64,000 bases of DNA from Stappia albiluteola (GCF_014050225.1 NZ_JACFXV010000054.1:1-64000); one strand, 5' to 3'; positions 46,587 through 55,666 are shown, numbered from the stretch's first letter. A program made the numbers and translations. Notes: a model not told the origin generated them from the letters alone.

Positions 46587-47831
46587 ATGACTATCAACGC
46601 ATCCCTGATTGTCGCCGATGTCGTGGAATGGCTGCATGACGGGGCGATCTATATCGACAATCCGGTGCGACTGATCGGTCAGCTCGGAAACCGCCTGCGC
46701 CAGGCGGGCGTGCCCGTCGACAGGCTTGCGACGAGCATCGGCATCCTGCACCCGATCGTGCGGGCGGAAAGCGCGCTGTGGACCTCCGACGGCGAGACGG
46801 AACTGCGCCGTTACAAGGCCTCTCCGGACCTTGAAAAGGCCTATGACGCAAGCCCCTTGAAGGTGGTCTACCAGAACAAGCAAACGGTGCGTGCCCGGGT
46901 GACGCCGCAGAAGGAGCCGGGCGAGTTCGGCATCGTCGCGGACCTGCGGCCGGCCGGCTACACCGATTATGTCGCCCTGCCGATGCCGTTTTCGGACGGC
47001 TCGACGAAGGTGCTGACAGCGGCGACCAAGGAGCCCGGCGGCTTCACGGCCACGCATGTCGCGGTGCTCGAGACGGTTGTGCGTCCTTTGGGCATGCTTT
47101 GCGAGTTGCAGACGCTGAAGCGCTCGGCGCGTACCATGCTCGACACCTATGTGGGCCGGCGCGCGGGCAAGCGCGTGCTGGAAGGCACGATCAAGCGGGG
47201 CGAGGGCGAGACGATCTCCGCCGTGGTCGGCTTCGCGGACCTGCGCGGCTTCACGCGCCTGTCCAACAACCTGCCGGCGGAACAGCTCGTCGAGCTGCTG
47301 AACAGCTATTTCGGTGCCATCACCAGCGCCGTCGAGGAACATGGCGGCGAGGTGCTGAAATATATCGGTGACGAGGTGATGGCCGTCTTCCCGTATACAT
47401 GTGAAGCGACGGCGCGCGAGGCCTCGCGCCAGGCGCTGCTGGCCGCCCGCGACGCGGTGGAGAAGATCGCGCTCGTCAACCGCAAATGCTCGGATGCGGC
47501 CCGCAAGATCCGTGTCGGTATCGGTCTGCATGCGGGCGACGTGTTCTTCGGTAATGTGGGCGGCGAATCCCGGCTCGACTTCACCGTGATCGGTCCGACC
47601 GTCAATCTCGCGTCACGGATCGCCGGCCTGTCGCGCGATCTGGAGCTCGATATCCTGGTCTCCGAGCATATCGCCGACATGATGCACTGCCATGCCGGCT
47701 TCAGGGGACACCATCAGGTGAAGGGGTTCGACGAGCCGGTGTCGATCTTCGTGCCGACGCTGAAGATGCTCGGCGAGGACGGCAGTTGGTGCGCGGAAAG
47801 CGCGGCCGATCTCGCCCTGGAAAAGAACTGA
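46587..47831 (+). CDS. Class III adenylate/guanylate cyclase
   Basis: 414 residues from ATG 46587; upstream in-frame starts at 46437 and 46545 would add low-similarity sequence. An N-terminal domain of about 190 residues, usual in rhizobial cyclases and without transmembrane segments, precedes the catalytic domain. Metal aspartates are Asp218 (FADLRGFT) and Asp262 (KYIGDEVMAVFP); IGPTVNLASRI follows. The 3' end overlaps the opposite-strand DUF599 gene by 118 bases. Confidence 0.88.
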   Translation: MTINASLIVADVVEWLHDGAIYIDNPVRLIGQLGNRLRQAGVPVDRLATSIGILHPIVRAESALWTSDGETELRRYKASPDLEKAYDASPLKVVYQNKQTVRARVTPQKEPGEFGIVADLRPAGYTDYVALPMPFSDGSTKVLTAATKEPGGFTATHVAVLETVVRPLGMLCELQTLKRSARTMLDTYVGRRAGKRVLEGTIKRGEGETISAVVGFADLRGFTRLSNNLPAEQLVELLNSYFGAITSAVEEHGGEVLKYIGDEVMAVFPYTCEATAREASRQALLAARDAVEKIALVNRKCSDAARKIRVGIGLHAGDVFFGNVGGESRLDFTVIGPTVNLASRIAGLSRDLELDILVSEHIADMMHCHAGFRGHHQVKGFDEPVSIFVPTLKMLGEDGSWCAESAADLALEKN

Positions 47832-48472
47832 CGGCGGATCAGCACGAGCAGGATCGCGAGCGTCGTCACCGCGAACAGGCGCGGGTCGACGAACCAGCCG
47901 AGATAGCCGATAGCGAAGAACAGGGCTCGCTGGCCGCGATTGAAATGGCGGCCGGCCTGCACCATCAGGTCGCCGGCCTCGGCGGCGAAAAGCCGTGCGT
48001 TTTCCCGTGTTTCGGCGGTTGCCTCGGGCGTCGCTCCCACCAGAATCGTGGTGTAGTTGAAGAGGCGGTAGGACCAGCCGAACTTGAAGAAGGCGTAGGC
48101 GAAGATCACGGTGAGACCCAGCACTTTCGCCTCCCACAGGACCGGCGCGGAACTCGCCTTGAGGCCCAGGTGGCCGGCGATCTGCAGCACCCGCTCCGTG
48201 GAGTTGAGGAAGGCAAAGCAGCCGCCGATCGCCAGCAGGGCGGTGGAGGCGAAAAAGGCTGTGCCCTGCTGCAACCCTCCAAGAATGCCGACATCCATGA
48301 TGCGCACCGAACGCTCGCTCATCGTCGTCATCCAGCGGCGGCGATGATCGTCCATGGCCGCCGAAAGGGTGGCCGATTTCAGCGGCGAAAGGTCGATCAT
48401 TGCGTTGAAGCCGAGCCATGCGGCGAGGAACCAGCCGAGGGCGAGATAGTCGGCGGACGAGAAGATGTCCAT
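47714..48472 (-). CDS. DUF599 family membrane protein
   Basis: 252 residues from ATG 48472. Several hydrophobic segments (YLALGWFLAAWLGFNAMI, LLAIGGCFAFL, VLGLTVIFAYAFFKFGWSY, ALFFAIGYLGWFV). ERSVRIMDVGILGGLQQGTAFFASTAL is the family signature. The last 39 codons run antisense into the cyclase gene and look unlike the rest, so the ancestral stop may have been lost. Confidence 0.85.
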   Translation of the reverse strand: MDIFSSADYLALGWFLAAWLGFNAMIDLSPLKSATLSAAMDDHRRRWMTTMSERSVRIMDVGILGGLQQGTAFFASTALLAIGGCFAFLNSTERVLQIAGHLGLKASSAPVLWEAKVLGLTVIFAYAFFKFGWSYRLFNYTTILVGATPEATAETRENARLFAAEAGDLMVQAGRHFNRGQRALFFAIGYLGWFVDPRLFAVTTLAILLVLIRRQFFSRARSAALSAHQLPSSPSIFSVGTKIDTGSSNPFT

Positions 48473-48825
48473 TTCAGACTCCGGGTCGGCTGAGGATGAT
48501 GTTTTCAGTCGAGGATAACGCGTCTGCATGGCCGGTAATGCCTCAAGTGCGGCCACGCCACGGGGACTCATGAAAAAGTTGTGAATTGCGGCACTGCAAA
48601 AATGCGTGGACGGGAGGCCGGAAATCGTGGATATCCGCGCGCTGTCATATTTCCGCCATGCATGACGTGAGGGGAAGGCTTGCGTTTTTCGCGCTTGCGA
48701 AAAGATTGATAAGTCCTTAATTCTCCGCCGCATGACGGACGGCAATGGGCGTTCCAACGGGGCGCCGTCCGCGAGGGACACCCTTCTTGGGGGCAGTCCT
48801 TCGATCATCACTGTGAAGGGTTTTC
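48473..48825. other. Non-coding stretch upstream of the small membrane protein gene
   Basis: 353 bases between the DUF599 start and the 44-codon gene. Short frames run through it on both strands but lack family similarity or RBSs. An AT-richer part around 48690-48725 could hold the small gene's promoter; no confident hexamer pair seen. Confidence 0.4.
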
Positions 48826-48960
48826 ATGGACGAGAATGTTCAGAAGTCCTGCTGGGGTATCGCGGCCTGGACCGTGCTGGCCCTTGGAGGTGCACTGTCG
48901 CTCATTCTTCTGTTCGGTGGAGCAGACGCGGCCCAGACGGCCGCAGTCGCGATCCGATAA
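48826..48960 (+). CDS. 44-residue single-pass membrane protein
   Basis: Reads MDENVQKSCWGIAAWTVLAL then a hydrophobic run GGALSLILLFGG and a polar end ADAAQTAAVAIR. gaagg at 48815-48819 is a good Shine-Dalgarno six bases before the ATG, and a textbook terminator follows 30 bases after the stop, so it is a self-contained monocistronic unit. Topology looks like one transmembrane helix (about residues 12-32). No known family was recognised. Confidence 0.65.
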   Translation: MDENVQKSCWGIAAWTVLALGGALSLILLFGGADAAQTAAVAIR

Positions 48961-48990
48961 GCGACCGCCTCATAGATCAGGCTTTTCAAG

Positions 48991-49016
48991 AGGGTGCGGG
49001 AAACCGCACCCTTTTT
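48991..49016 (+). terminator. Terminator after the small membrane protein gene
   Basis: A perfect 9-bp stem AGGGTGCGG/CCGCACCCT (48991-48999 with 49004-49012) is capped by a GAAA tetraloop and followed by TTTTT. Confidence 0.88.
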
Positions 49017-49095
49017 GATTCAACAGTCCCGAGCGATCTTGAATTCGTCCTCCCGAAGTGGTCTCGTGCCGCAAACGGGATCAGGGAGGCAGGCC

Positions 49096-49497
49096 GTGCC
49101 GTCAGCCATGAAGAAGGGATACAAGGCGCTTCTCGACGAGGCGCTCGGCGAAATCACGACGCTGAGCGTTGAGGAGGCCAGGGCCCGGTTCGGCGGCGAC
49201 GACGTCGTGTTCGTCGACCTGCGCGACATTCGCGAACTGAAGCGGGAAGGGCGCATTCCCGGCGCGCTGCATGCGCCGCGCGGCATGCTCGAATTCTGGG
49301 TCGATCCGGAAAGCCCCTATTTCAAGCCGGTCTTCGGCGAGGACAAGACCTTCGTCTTCTTCTGTGCCGCCGGATGGCGATCGGCGCTGGCGACCAAGGC
49401 CGTTCAGGACATGGGACTGGAACCCGTCGCCCATATCGACGGCGGCTTCTCGGCCTGGCGCGATGCGGGCCTGCCGATCGAGAAGGACGAGAGCTGA
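49096..49497 (+). CDS. Rhodanese-domain protein
   Basis: Probable sulfurtransferase of 133 residues. GTG 49096 has GGGAGG six bases upstream and is preferred over ATG 49108, which lies 18 bases from it. The single rhodanese domain has VVFVDLRDIRE and the active-site loop FFCAAGWRSALA with Cys, then HIDGGFSAWRDAGLP. The sulfur donor and acceptor are unknown. Confidence 0.87.
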   Translation: MPSAMKKGYKALLDEALGEITTLSVEEARARFGGDDVVFVDLRDIRELKREGRIPGALHAPRGMLEFWVDPESPYFKPVFGEDKTFVFFCAAGWRSALATKAVQDMGLEPVAHIDGGFSAWRDAGLPIEKDES

Positions 49498-49567
49498 GGG
49501 CTTTCGCTTCAGATAGAAATCCATCACGCCGCGCCGCCGCGCGGACGAAACCTTCATGGAGCCGGAC

Positions 49568-50215
49568 ATGCGGATCATCATCGGCAACAAGACCTACTCG
49601 TCCTGGTCGCTCAGGGCATGGCTGGCGGTCAGGCTGACCGGCGAGGTGTTCGAGGAAGAACTCGTGCCGCTGGATACGCCGGAATTCGCCGCCACGATGC
49701 GCAGCCTGTCGCCGGCAGGCAAGGTGCCGACCCTAATCGACGGCGACATCACGGTGTGGGATTCGCTGGCGATTGTCGAATATCTGGCCGAAACCTACCC
49801 CGATGCAGGGCTTTGGCCGAAGGACAGGGCCGCGCGTGCCCATGCCCGCGCGATCACGGCGGAAATGCATTCCGGCTTCATGGCGCTGCGCAGCGGCTAT
49901 CCGATGAATTTCCGCAGGCACGGGCAGGCGCGCAAGAACCCGCCCGATGCGTCACGAGACATCGAACGGATCAGCGCGATCTGGCGCGAGGCGCGGGAAT
50001 GCTTCGGCGATGGCGGCGCATTCCTGTTCGGCGCCTTTTCCGCCGCCGACTGCTTCTATGCGCCCGTCGTCAACCGCTTCCTTGCCTACGACCTGCCGCT
50101 CGGGCCTATCGAAAAGGCCTATGCGGAAGCGGTCTACGACCATCCATACATGCTCGAATGGCGCGACGCGGCTTCGCGCGAGGAATGGGTGGTGCACTCG
50201 GACGAGGTGGAATAG
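49568..50215 (+). CDS. Glutathione S-transferase family protein
   Basis: 215 residues from ATG 49568 (ggag eight bases upstream; ATG 49556 is the alternative). Thioredoxin-like N-domain: NKTYSSWSLRAWLAVRL supplies the Ser/Tyr-type active-site region, KVPTLIDGD the cis-Pro and WDSLAIVEYLAE the GSH gamma-Glu contact. The C-domain has GAFSAADCFYAPVV. Resembles the small rhizobial GSTs close to maleylacetoacetate isomerases; substrate unknown. Confidence 0.9.
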   Translation: MRIIIGNKTYSSWSLRAWLAVRLTGEVFEEELVPLDTPEFAATMRSLSPAGKVPTLIDGDITVWDSLAIVEYLAETYPDAGLWPKDRAARAHARAITAEMHSGFMALRSGYPMNFRRHGQARKNPPDASRDIERISAIWREARECFGDGGAFLFGAFSAADCFYAPVVNRFLAYDLPLGPIEKAYAEAVYDHPYMLEWRDAASREEWVVHSDEVE

Positions 50216-50230
50216 CCGGATTGCCTTCTG

Positions 50231-50265
50231 ACAAACGTTTGTAAATAAAGTGGAATGTTTCCACT
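50231..50265. promoter_or_regulatory. Two adjacent palindromes upstream of the mcc promoter
   Basis: ACAAACGTTTGT at 50231-50242 is a perfect 12-bp palindrome. AGTGGAA-TGT-TTCCACT at 50249-50265 is a perfect 7-bp inverted repeat. Both sit just upstream of the LiuR-like site and may be further operators or a terminator of the GST gene. Confidence 0.35.
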
Positions 50266-50266
50266 G

Positions 50267-50287
50267 TTGACTAAAACGTAAACGTCA
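50267..50287 (+). promoter_or_regulatory. LiuR-like operator with -35-like TTGACT upstream of mccB
   Basis: TTGACTAAAACGTAAA then CGTCA; the first 16 bases are identical to the site in front of the MerR-family gene at 38384. ACGTAAACGT is repeated within. It lies about 140 bases before the mccB GTG. Confidence 0.6.
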
Positions 50288-50426
50288 TACAGTGTCACGC
50301 GAAATCGCGTCACGGCAATGGTGGTTCGCCCTTGCCGCGGAAGCCGTTGACGGGACGCGCGCAAAGTCGGTTGATGAGGGCGGAGCCGGAACCGATCCGG
50401 CCCGGAAATGATCGGGGAGGGGTGAC

Positions 50427-52034
50427 GTGGCAATCCTGCAGACGAGCCTGACGTCGCATTCGCCGGAGGCGGAGGCCAATCGCGCTGCGTGGGCAGCCCT
50501 GACGGAGGATCTCGGCGCCCGGCGCGCCGAGGCCGCGCTTGGCGGACCGGAGCGGGCGCGCGAGCGGCACCTGAAGCGCGGCAAGCTACTGCCGCGCGAG
50601 CGGGTTGCCCGCCTTCTCGACACGGGGAGCCCGTTTCTGGAGCTATCGCCGCTCGCCGCGCAGGGCATGTATGACGACGCGATCCACGGCGCGGGCCTGA
50701 TCACCGGGATCGGGCGTGTGTCCGGACGCGACTGCATGATCGTGTGCAACGATGCCACGATCAAGGGCGGCACCTACTATCCCATGACGGTGAAGAAGCA
50801 CCTGCGCGCGCAGGAAATCGCCATGGAAAACCGGCTGCCCTGCATCTATCTGGTGGATTCCGGCGGCGCCAACCTGCCGAACCAGACGGACGTTTTCCCG
50901 GACCGCGACCATTTCGGGCGCATCTTCTTCAACCAGGCCAACATGTCGGCGATGGGCATCCCGCAGATCGCCGTCGTCATGGGCTCCTGCACGGCCGGCG
51001 GGGCCTATGTGCCGGCCATGTCCGACGAGACGATCATCGTCCGCCGCCAGGGTACGATCTTCCTGGCTGGCCCGCCTCTGGTGAAGGCGGCGACCGGCGA
51101 GGTGGTGTCGGCTGAGGATCTCGGCGGGGCCGATGTGCATGCCAAGATCTCGGGCGTGGCCGATCACTATGCTATCGACGACGACCAGGCGCTGGCGCAG
51201 GCCCGCCGCATCGTCGCAAACCTCAACACGGTGAAGGCACCCGACATCGCCATCGCCGAGCCGCGCGATCCGCTGGTGGATCCGTCCGATCTCGATCGGG
51301 TGGTGCCGGTGGACCTGCGCAAGCAGTATGACATACGCGAGGTGATCGCCCGCATCGTCGACGGTTCGGAACTGGACGAGTTCAAGGCCAATTACGGCAC
51401 CACGCTGGTCACGGGCTTCGCCCGCATTCACGGCATTCCAGTCGGCATCGTCGCCAATAACGGCATCCTGTTCTCGCAAAGCGCGCTGAAGGGCGCGCAT
51501 TTCGTGGAACTGTGCAGTCAGCGTCGCATTCCGCTGCTCTTCCTGCAGAACATTACGGGCTTCATGGTGGGGCGCGAATATGAGGCCGGCGGCATCGCCA
51601 AGGACGGCGCGAAGCTGGTGACCGCGGTCGCCTGCGCCAGGGTGCCGAAGATCACGGTGATCGTCGGCGGCTCTTACGGCGCGGGAAATTACGGCATGTG
51701 CGGGCGCGCCTACGGGCCGCGCTTCCTGTTCATGTGGCCCAACGCGCGCATCTCGGTGATGGGCGGCGAACAGGCGGCAAGCGTGCTGGCGACGGTGCGC
51801 CGCGACAATATCGAGGCCGAGGGCGGAAGCTGGAGCGCGGAAGAGGAAGAGGCCTTCAAGGCGCCGATCCGCGCCCGGTACGAGGAAGAGGGGCATCCCT
51901 ATCACGCTTCGGCGCGTTTGTGGGATGACGGCATCATCCTGCCGCAGGAAACGCGGCGGGTGCTTGGCCTCGCCTTTTCCGCGGCGCTCAACGCGCCCGT
52001 TCCCGAAACCCGCTTCGGCGTCTTCCGCATGTAA
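50427..52034 (+). CDS. mccB: Methylcrotonyl-CoA carboxylase beta chain
   Basis: Carboxyltransferase subunit of leucine catabolism. It has 535 residues from GTG 50427 with a ggggagggg Shine-Dalgarno. [20 protein letters not shown] at the N-terminus, [20 protein letters not shown] and [19 protein letters not shown] are typical of methylcrotonyl (and geranyl)-CoA carboxylases rather than PccB. It is 61 bases upstream of mccA. Confidence 0.95.
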   Translation: MAILQTSLTSHSPEAEANRAAWAALTEDLGARRAEAALGGPERARERHLKRGKLLPRERVARLLDTGSPFLELSPLAAQGMYDDAIHGAGLITGIGRVSGRDCMIVCNDATIKGGTYYPMTVKKHLRAQEIAMENRLPCIYLVDSGGANLPNQTDVFPDRDHFGRIFFNQANMSAMGIPQIAVVMGSCTAGGAYVPAMSDETIIVRRQGTIFLAGPPLVKAATGEVVSAEDLGGADVHAKISGVADHYAIDDDQALAQARRIVANLNTVKAPDIAIAEPRDPLVDPSDLDRVVPVDLRKQYDIREVIARIVDGSELDEFKANYGTTLVTGFARIHGIPVGIVANNGILFSQSALKGAHFVELCSQRRIPLLFLQNITGFMVGREYEAGGIAKDGAKLVTAVACARVPKITVIVGGSYGAGNYGMCGRAYGPRFLFMWPNARISVMGGEQAASVLATVRRDNIEAEGGSWSAEEEEAFKAPIRARYEEEGHPYHASARLWDDGIILPQETRRVLGLAFSAALNAPVPETRFGVFRM

Positions 52035-52095
52035 CGGCGGGCAGGACCAAAATTCCGCCCGTCGGACAACAGGCTCAATTTCGAAAGGCTGACAC

Positions 52096-54042
52096 ATGCT
52101 GAGATCGGTGCTGATTGCCAATCGCGGCGAAATCGCCTGTCGCGTCATCCGGACCGCAAGGCGGCTCGGCATCCGCACCATCGCCGTCTATTCGGAGGCC
52201 GACCGGCAAGCGCTGCACGTGCGCATGGCCGACGAGGCGGTGGCGATCGGCCCCGCGCCGAGCGCGGAGTCCTATCTGGTCGCCGATCGGATCATCAAGG
52301 CGGCGAAGGAGCGCGGCGCGGAAGCGATTCACCCGGGCTACGGCTTCCTTTCCGAAAACGCTGACTTTGCCGGGCGCTGCGCAAAGGAAGGCATCGTTTT
52401 CATCGGCCCGTCGGCGGATGCGATCCGCGCCATGGGGCTGAAGGACGGCGCCAAGGCGCTGATGGAAAAGGCCGGCGTGCCGGTGGTGCCGGGCTATCAC
52501 GGCGACCGCCAGGATGCGGAATTCCTGAAGCGCAAGGCCTATGAGATCGGCTATCCGGTGCTGATCAAGGCGGTGGCCGGCGGCGGCGGCAAGGGCATGC
52601 GTCGGGTGGACAAGGCAATCGATTTCGATGCCGCCCTGGAATCGGCAAGGCGCGAGGCCAAGAGCGCCTTCGGCGATCCGCGCGTGCTGATCGAGAAATT
52701 CGTTCTCAACCCGCGCCATATCGAGATCCAGGTTTTCGGCGACAGCCACGGCAATGCGGTGCATCTGTTCGAGCGCGACTGCTCGGCGCAGCGCCGCCAC
52801 CAGAAGGTGATCGAGGAAGCGCCGGCGCCGGGCATGAACGAGGCGACGCGCGCGGCCATGGGCGCTGCCGCCGTCGCTGCGGCCAAGGCGGTCGGCTATA
52901 GCGGCGCCGGCACGGTGGAATTCATCGTCGACGGCTCGGGCGAACTGCGGCCGGACGGCTTCTGGTTCATGGAAATGAACACGCGCCTGCAGGTGGAGCA
53001 TCCGGTGACCGAACTGGTGACCGGGCAGGATCTGGTCGAGTGGCAGCTTCGCGTTGCCTCCGGCGAGCCGCTGCCACTGGCGCAGGACGCCCTGTCGCTG
53101 AACGGCCATGCGCTGGAGGCGCGCCTTTACGCCGAAGACCCGGACAACGGCTTCCTGCCGTCGACCGGCACGCTGGAGGTGCTGGACCTGCCCGAGGGCG
53201 GGGCCGTGCGCATCGATACGGGCGTTGTCGAAGGGGCGGCGGTCTCGCCATTCTATGATCCGATGATCGCCAAGGTGATAGCCTGGGGCGCGGATCGCAA
53301 GCAGGCCTTCGACGCCCTTTCCTCGGCGCTCGGCGCCAGCGCCGTGGCGGGGCCGCGCAGCAACCTCGCCTTCCTGAAGGCGCTGGTGGACCACGCGGAG
53401 GTGCGGGCCGGTGGCTTCGATACCGGATTGATAGACCGCGAAATCGGCGCGCTGACGCAAGGCGCCGTCAGCGATGCGGCAATCGAGGCGGCGGTTGCCG
53501 AACTGGTTGGTGGCGAAGCGACGCCCCAGCAAGTGGCCGGCTGGCGCGATCCGTGGACGCTCGCCGATGCCTTCCAGTTTTCCGGCGACCGCAGGATCGG
53601 CATGAGCGTCGAGATCGACGGCGAGCCGCGTCTCGTCGAGATCTGCTGGTCCGCCGGCAAGCTGCTGCGTCAGGGCGGCGCTTTGGCCGCGGAAGGCGTG
53701 CGGGTGCTGCGCCGGGGTGATGCGGTCTGGGCGATCGAGGGCGGCCGGGCACTCAAGGTCGCCCGTCTTGATCCGCTATCGCGCACGATCGAGGACGAGC
53801 ACGGCACGGCCAGCATCAAGGCGCCGATGCATGGCAAGGTGATCGCCATCGACGTCAAGCCCGGCGACCATGTCGCCAAGGGTGACCGGCTTGCCGTGGT
53901 CGAGGCGATGAAGATGGAACATGCGGTCGTTGCGCCGCGCGACGGCGTGGTAATGTCGGTGCCGGTAACCGAAGGTGCGCAGGTGGGGCAGGGCGAGGCG
54001 ATCGTCACCCTGGCTGAGGAAACCGGCGAAGCCGCGGTTTAA
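52096..54042 (+). CDS. mccA: Methylcrotonyl-CoA carboxylase alpha chain (biotin-containing)
   Basis: 648 residues: biotin carboxylase (LIANRGEIACRVIRTARRLG; KAVAGGGGKGM; EMNTRLQVEHPVTELVTG) and C-terminal biotinyl domain with VEAMKMEHA, attachment Lys606. Works with mccB to make 3-methylglutaconyl-CoA from the product of isovaleryl-CoA dehydrogenase. No liuC/liuE (hydratase, HMG-CoA lyase) genes follow; the next gene is on the other strand and overlaps by four bases. Confidence 0.95.
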   Translation: MLRSVLIANRGEIACRVIRTARRLGIRTIAVYSEADRQALHVRMADEAVAIGPAPSAESYLVADRIIKAAKERGAEAIHPGYGFLSENADFAGRCAKEGIVFIGPSADAIRAMGLKDGAKALMEKAGVPVVPGYHGDRQDAEFLKRKAYEIGYPVLIKAVAGGGGKGMRRVDKAIDFDAALESARREAKSAFGDPRVLIEKFVLNPRHIEIQVFGDSHGNAVHLFERDCSAQRRHQKVIEEAPAPGMNEATRAAMGAAAVAAAKAVGYSGAGTVEFIVDGSGELRPDGFWFMEMNTRLQVEHPVTELVTGQDLVEWQLRVASGEPLPLAQDALSLNGHALEARLYAEDPDNGFLPSTGTLEVLDLPEGGAVRIDTGVVEGAAVSPFYDPMIAKVIAWGADRKQAFDALSSALGASAVAGPRSNLAFLKALVDHAEVRAGGFDTGLIDREIGALTQGAVSDAAIEAAVAELVGGEATPQQVAGWRDPWTLADAFQFSGDRRIGMSVEIDGEPRLVEICWSAGKLLRQGGALAAEGVRVLRRGDAVWAIEGGRALKVARLDPLSRTIEDEHGTASIKAPMHGKVIAIDVKPGDHVAKGDRLAVVEAMKMEHAVVAPRDGVVMSVPVTEGAQVGQGEAIVTLAEETGEAAV

Positions 54043-54965
54043 AGCGCCAGCGCGAACTGGGTGTTTCTCGGTACGCAGTCGCCGTCGCCCAGGATGCGGG
54101 CGACGAGGTCATCGGCACTCGTTGCCTGCGGGCGCCAACCGACGAGGCGTGTAGCCCTTTCGTGGCTGAAGCGCTGCGAACGTGCGTAGCCGGCGCGCCA
54201 GTCGGCGGCAGGGCTCACCCCCGCATCCGGCAACTGGGCTTTCAGGCGAACGGTCAGGCCGCTTTTCTCGGCAACGAGTGCGGCAAGCCTGCCAACCGCG
54301 ACCCCTTCTACTCCGCAGCCGACGACGCTCAGCCGGTAACGTTTCTCCTCGACGACGCGCAGATAGAGGTCGGCAAGATCCTCGGCATCCACCAGCGGCC
54401 AGATCGTATCTTCCGATGCTCGTGTGGCGAAGGGCAGGCCTTCCTCGGCCAGCCGCTGCATGTCCGAGACGGGGCCCGCCACCTTCGAGCAGACAAGCGC
54501 GGGATGGATCACAGAAAGGGCGACCGTGCGCACGGCCTGCAGGGAGCGGATCGTTTCGGCCATGAAGGCGAAGGCCGGCAAGGGGCGGAACGAACTCGTC
54601 TCGGCCACCGGCGCATCGGGAGAGGGGCCGTAGAGCCAGATACCGCCGGTATAGACCACGTTGAAGGGGATTTCCCTCCGGTTGGTGGCGCGGCGCAGCG
54701 CATGGGCGAGCTTCTTTTCCGCCGGCGCCATCGTCTCGTCGAAGGAAGCACCAGCATGGACGAGGGTGTCGCAATAGACGGCGGCTTCAACCCAGGCATC
54801 CGGGTCGCAGAGGTCGCCGCGCACCACGTCCACCCCTTCGTCGCGCAGGATGACTTCGGTGCGTTCCGACCTGGCGAGCGCGGTCACCCGGTGCCCCGCC
54901 TTGACGAGGCGCCTGAGCACGTGCTGGCCGATCGTTCCGGTGCCGCCTGTCAGAAAAATGTCCAT
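54039..54965 (-). CDS. NAD-dependent epimerase/dehydratase family protein
   Basis: 308 residues from ATG 54965. Rossmann motif TGGTGTIGQHVLRRL near residue 7 binds NAD(P). The expected YxxxK pair is not obvious (FMAETIRSL in its place), so it may be an atypical or non-catalytic extended SDR. Substrate unknown. The stop overlaps that of mccA by four bases (TTAA). Confidence 0.8.
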   Translation of the reverse strand: MDIFLTGGTGTIGQHVLRRLVKAGHRVTALARSERTEVILRDEGVDVVRGDLCDPDAWVEAAVYCDTLVHAGASFDETMAPAEKKLAHALRRATNRREIPFNVVYTGGIWLYGPSPDAPVAETSSFRPLPAFAFMAETIRSLQAVRTVALSVIHPALVCSKVAGPVSDMQRLAEEGLPFATRASEDTIWPLVDAEDLADLYLRVVEEKRYRLSVVGCGVEGVAVGRLAALVAEKSGLTVRLKAQLPDAGVSPAADWRAGYARSQRFSHERATRLVGWRPQATSADDLVARILGDGDCVPRNTQFALAL

Positions 54966-55102
54966 GCCGCAATGAAACGCCCGTACGGGCGAGTCGTGCA
55001 AGCCCCTTCGAATCATCTCGGGCGGCGGGATCGGCTGTGAAAAACGTGCGGCATTGCCGCCACATTGTTTCGGGCGGTGTCTTGGCCTGATAGAAGGGAA
55101 CC

Positions 55103-55540
55103 ATGACCCTTCATCTGGTGAAACTGTGCGTGGGCGCGGAGTCCGTCGAAGACCTGCAGGCCTGGATCGACGAGCGGCAGGCGGACCGTCGTGCCAAGGG
55201 CATGCCGGCCGAGCAGATCCACACCACCCGCATGGTGCCGACCCGGACGGAGGAACTGACCGATGGCGGCTCGCTCTACTGGGTGATCAAGGGCTTCGTG
55301 CAGGCCCGCCAGCGGCTGGTCGAGATCCGCCCCTTCACCGACGATGCGGGCATCAAGCGTTGCCATCTGGTGCTGGAGCCCAAGCTGACGCTGACCCAGC
55401 GCCAGCCGCGCCGGCCGTTCCAGGGCTGGCGTTACCTGAAAGCCAACGAAGCGCCGGCCGATATCGGCAGCCGCGCCGCGCGCCAGGGCGACATTCCCGA
55501 AGCCATGCGGCGCGATCTGGCGGAACTCTGCCTGATCTGA
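55103..55540 (+). CDS. DUF1489 family protein
   Basis: 145 residues, function unknown. Begins MTLHLVKLCVGAESVEDL and contains TRMVPTRTEEL, GGSLYWVIKGFVQARQ and PRRPFQGWRYL, all conserved in this alphaproteobacterial family. It is a single gene followed by a palindromic repeat. Confidence 0.9.
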   Translation: MTLHLVKLCVGAESVEDLQAWIDERQADRRAKGMPAEQIHTTRMVPTRTEELTDGGSLYWVIKGFVQARQRLVEIRPFTDDAGIKRCHLVLEPKLTLTQRQPRRPFQGWRYLKANEAPADIGSRAARQGDIPEAMRRDLAELCLI

Positions 55541-55552
55541 CCGGGATCGCGA

Positions 55553-55666
55553 GAGCATATCCCGCCAAATCTGAATCGGATTTGGCGATAAGGATATGCT
55601 CAAAGCATTGATCCTGGAGCGATTTCTTGATCCACGAAAGCGATCCCGCTTTCGTGGAAAGCGCTC
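55553..55666. repeat. Composite palindromic repeat between DUF1489 gene and panC
   Basis: Outer arms GAGCATATCC (55553-55562) and GGATATGCTC (55592-55601) enclose an inner 9-bp stem (55563-55571/55579-55587). A second hairpin CCACGAAAGC/GCTTTCGTGG (55632-55641/55648-55657) lies within GAGCG...CGCTC arms. The wording is typical of rhizobial intergenic palindromes. Its last base touches the panC stop. Confidence 0.8.

Noticed and set aside
48732-49172. 146-codon frame overlapping the small membrane protein gene
   Set aside because: It runs through the terminator hairpin, has no RBS, and conflicts with the better supported 44-codon gene and the rhodanese gene.
50643-53532. Two minus-strand frames of about 500 codons opposite mccB and mccA
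   Set aside because: Antisense to well-defined carboxylase subunits; no own signals.
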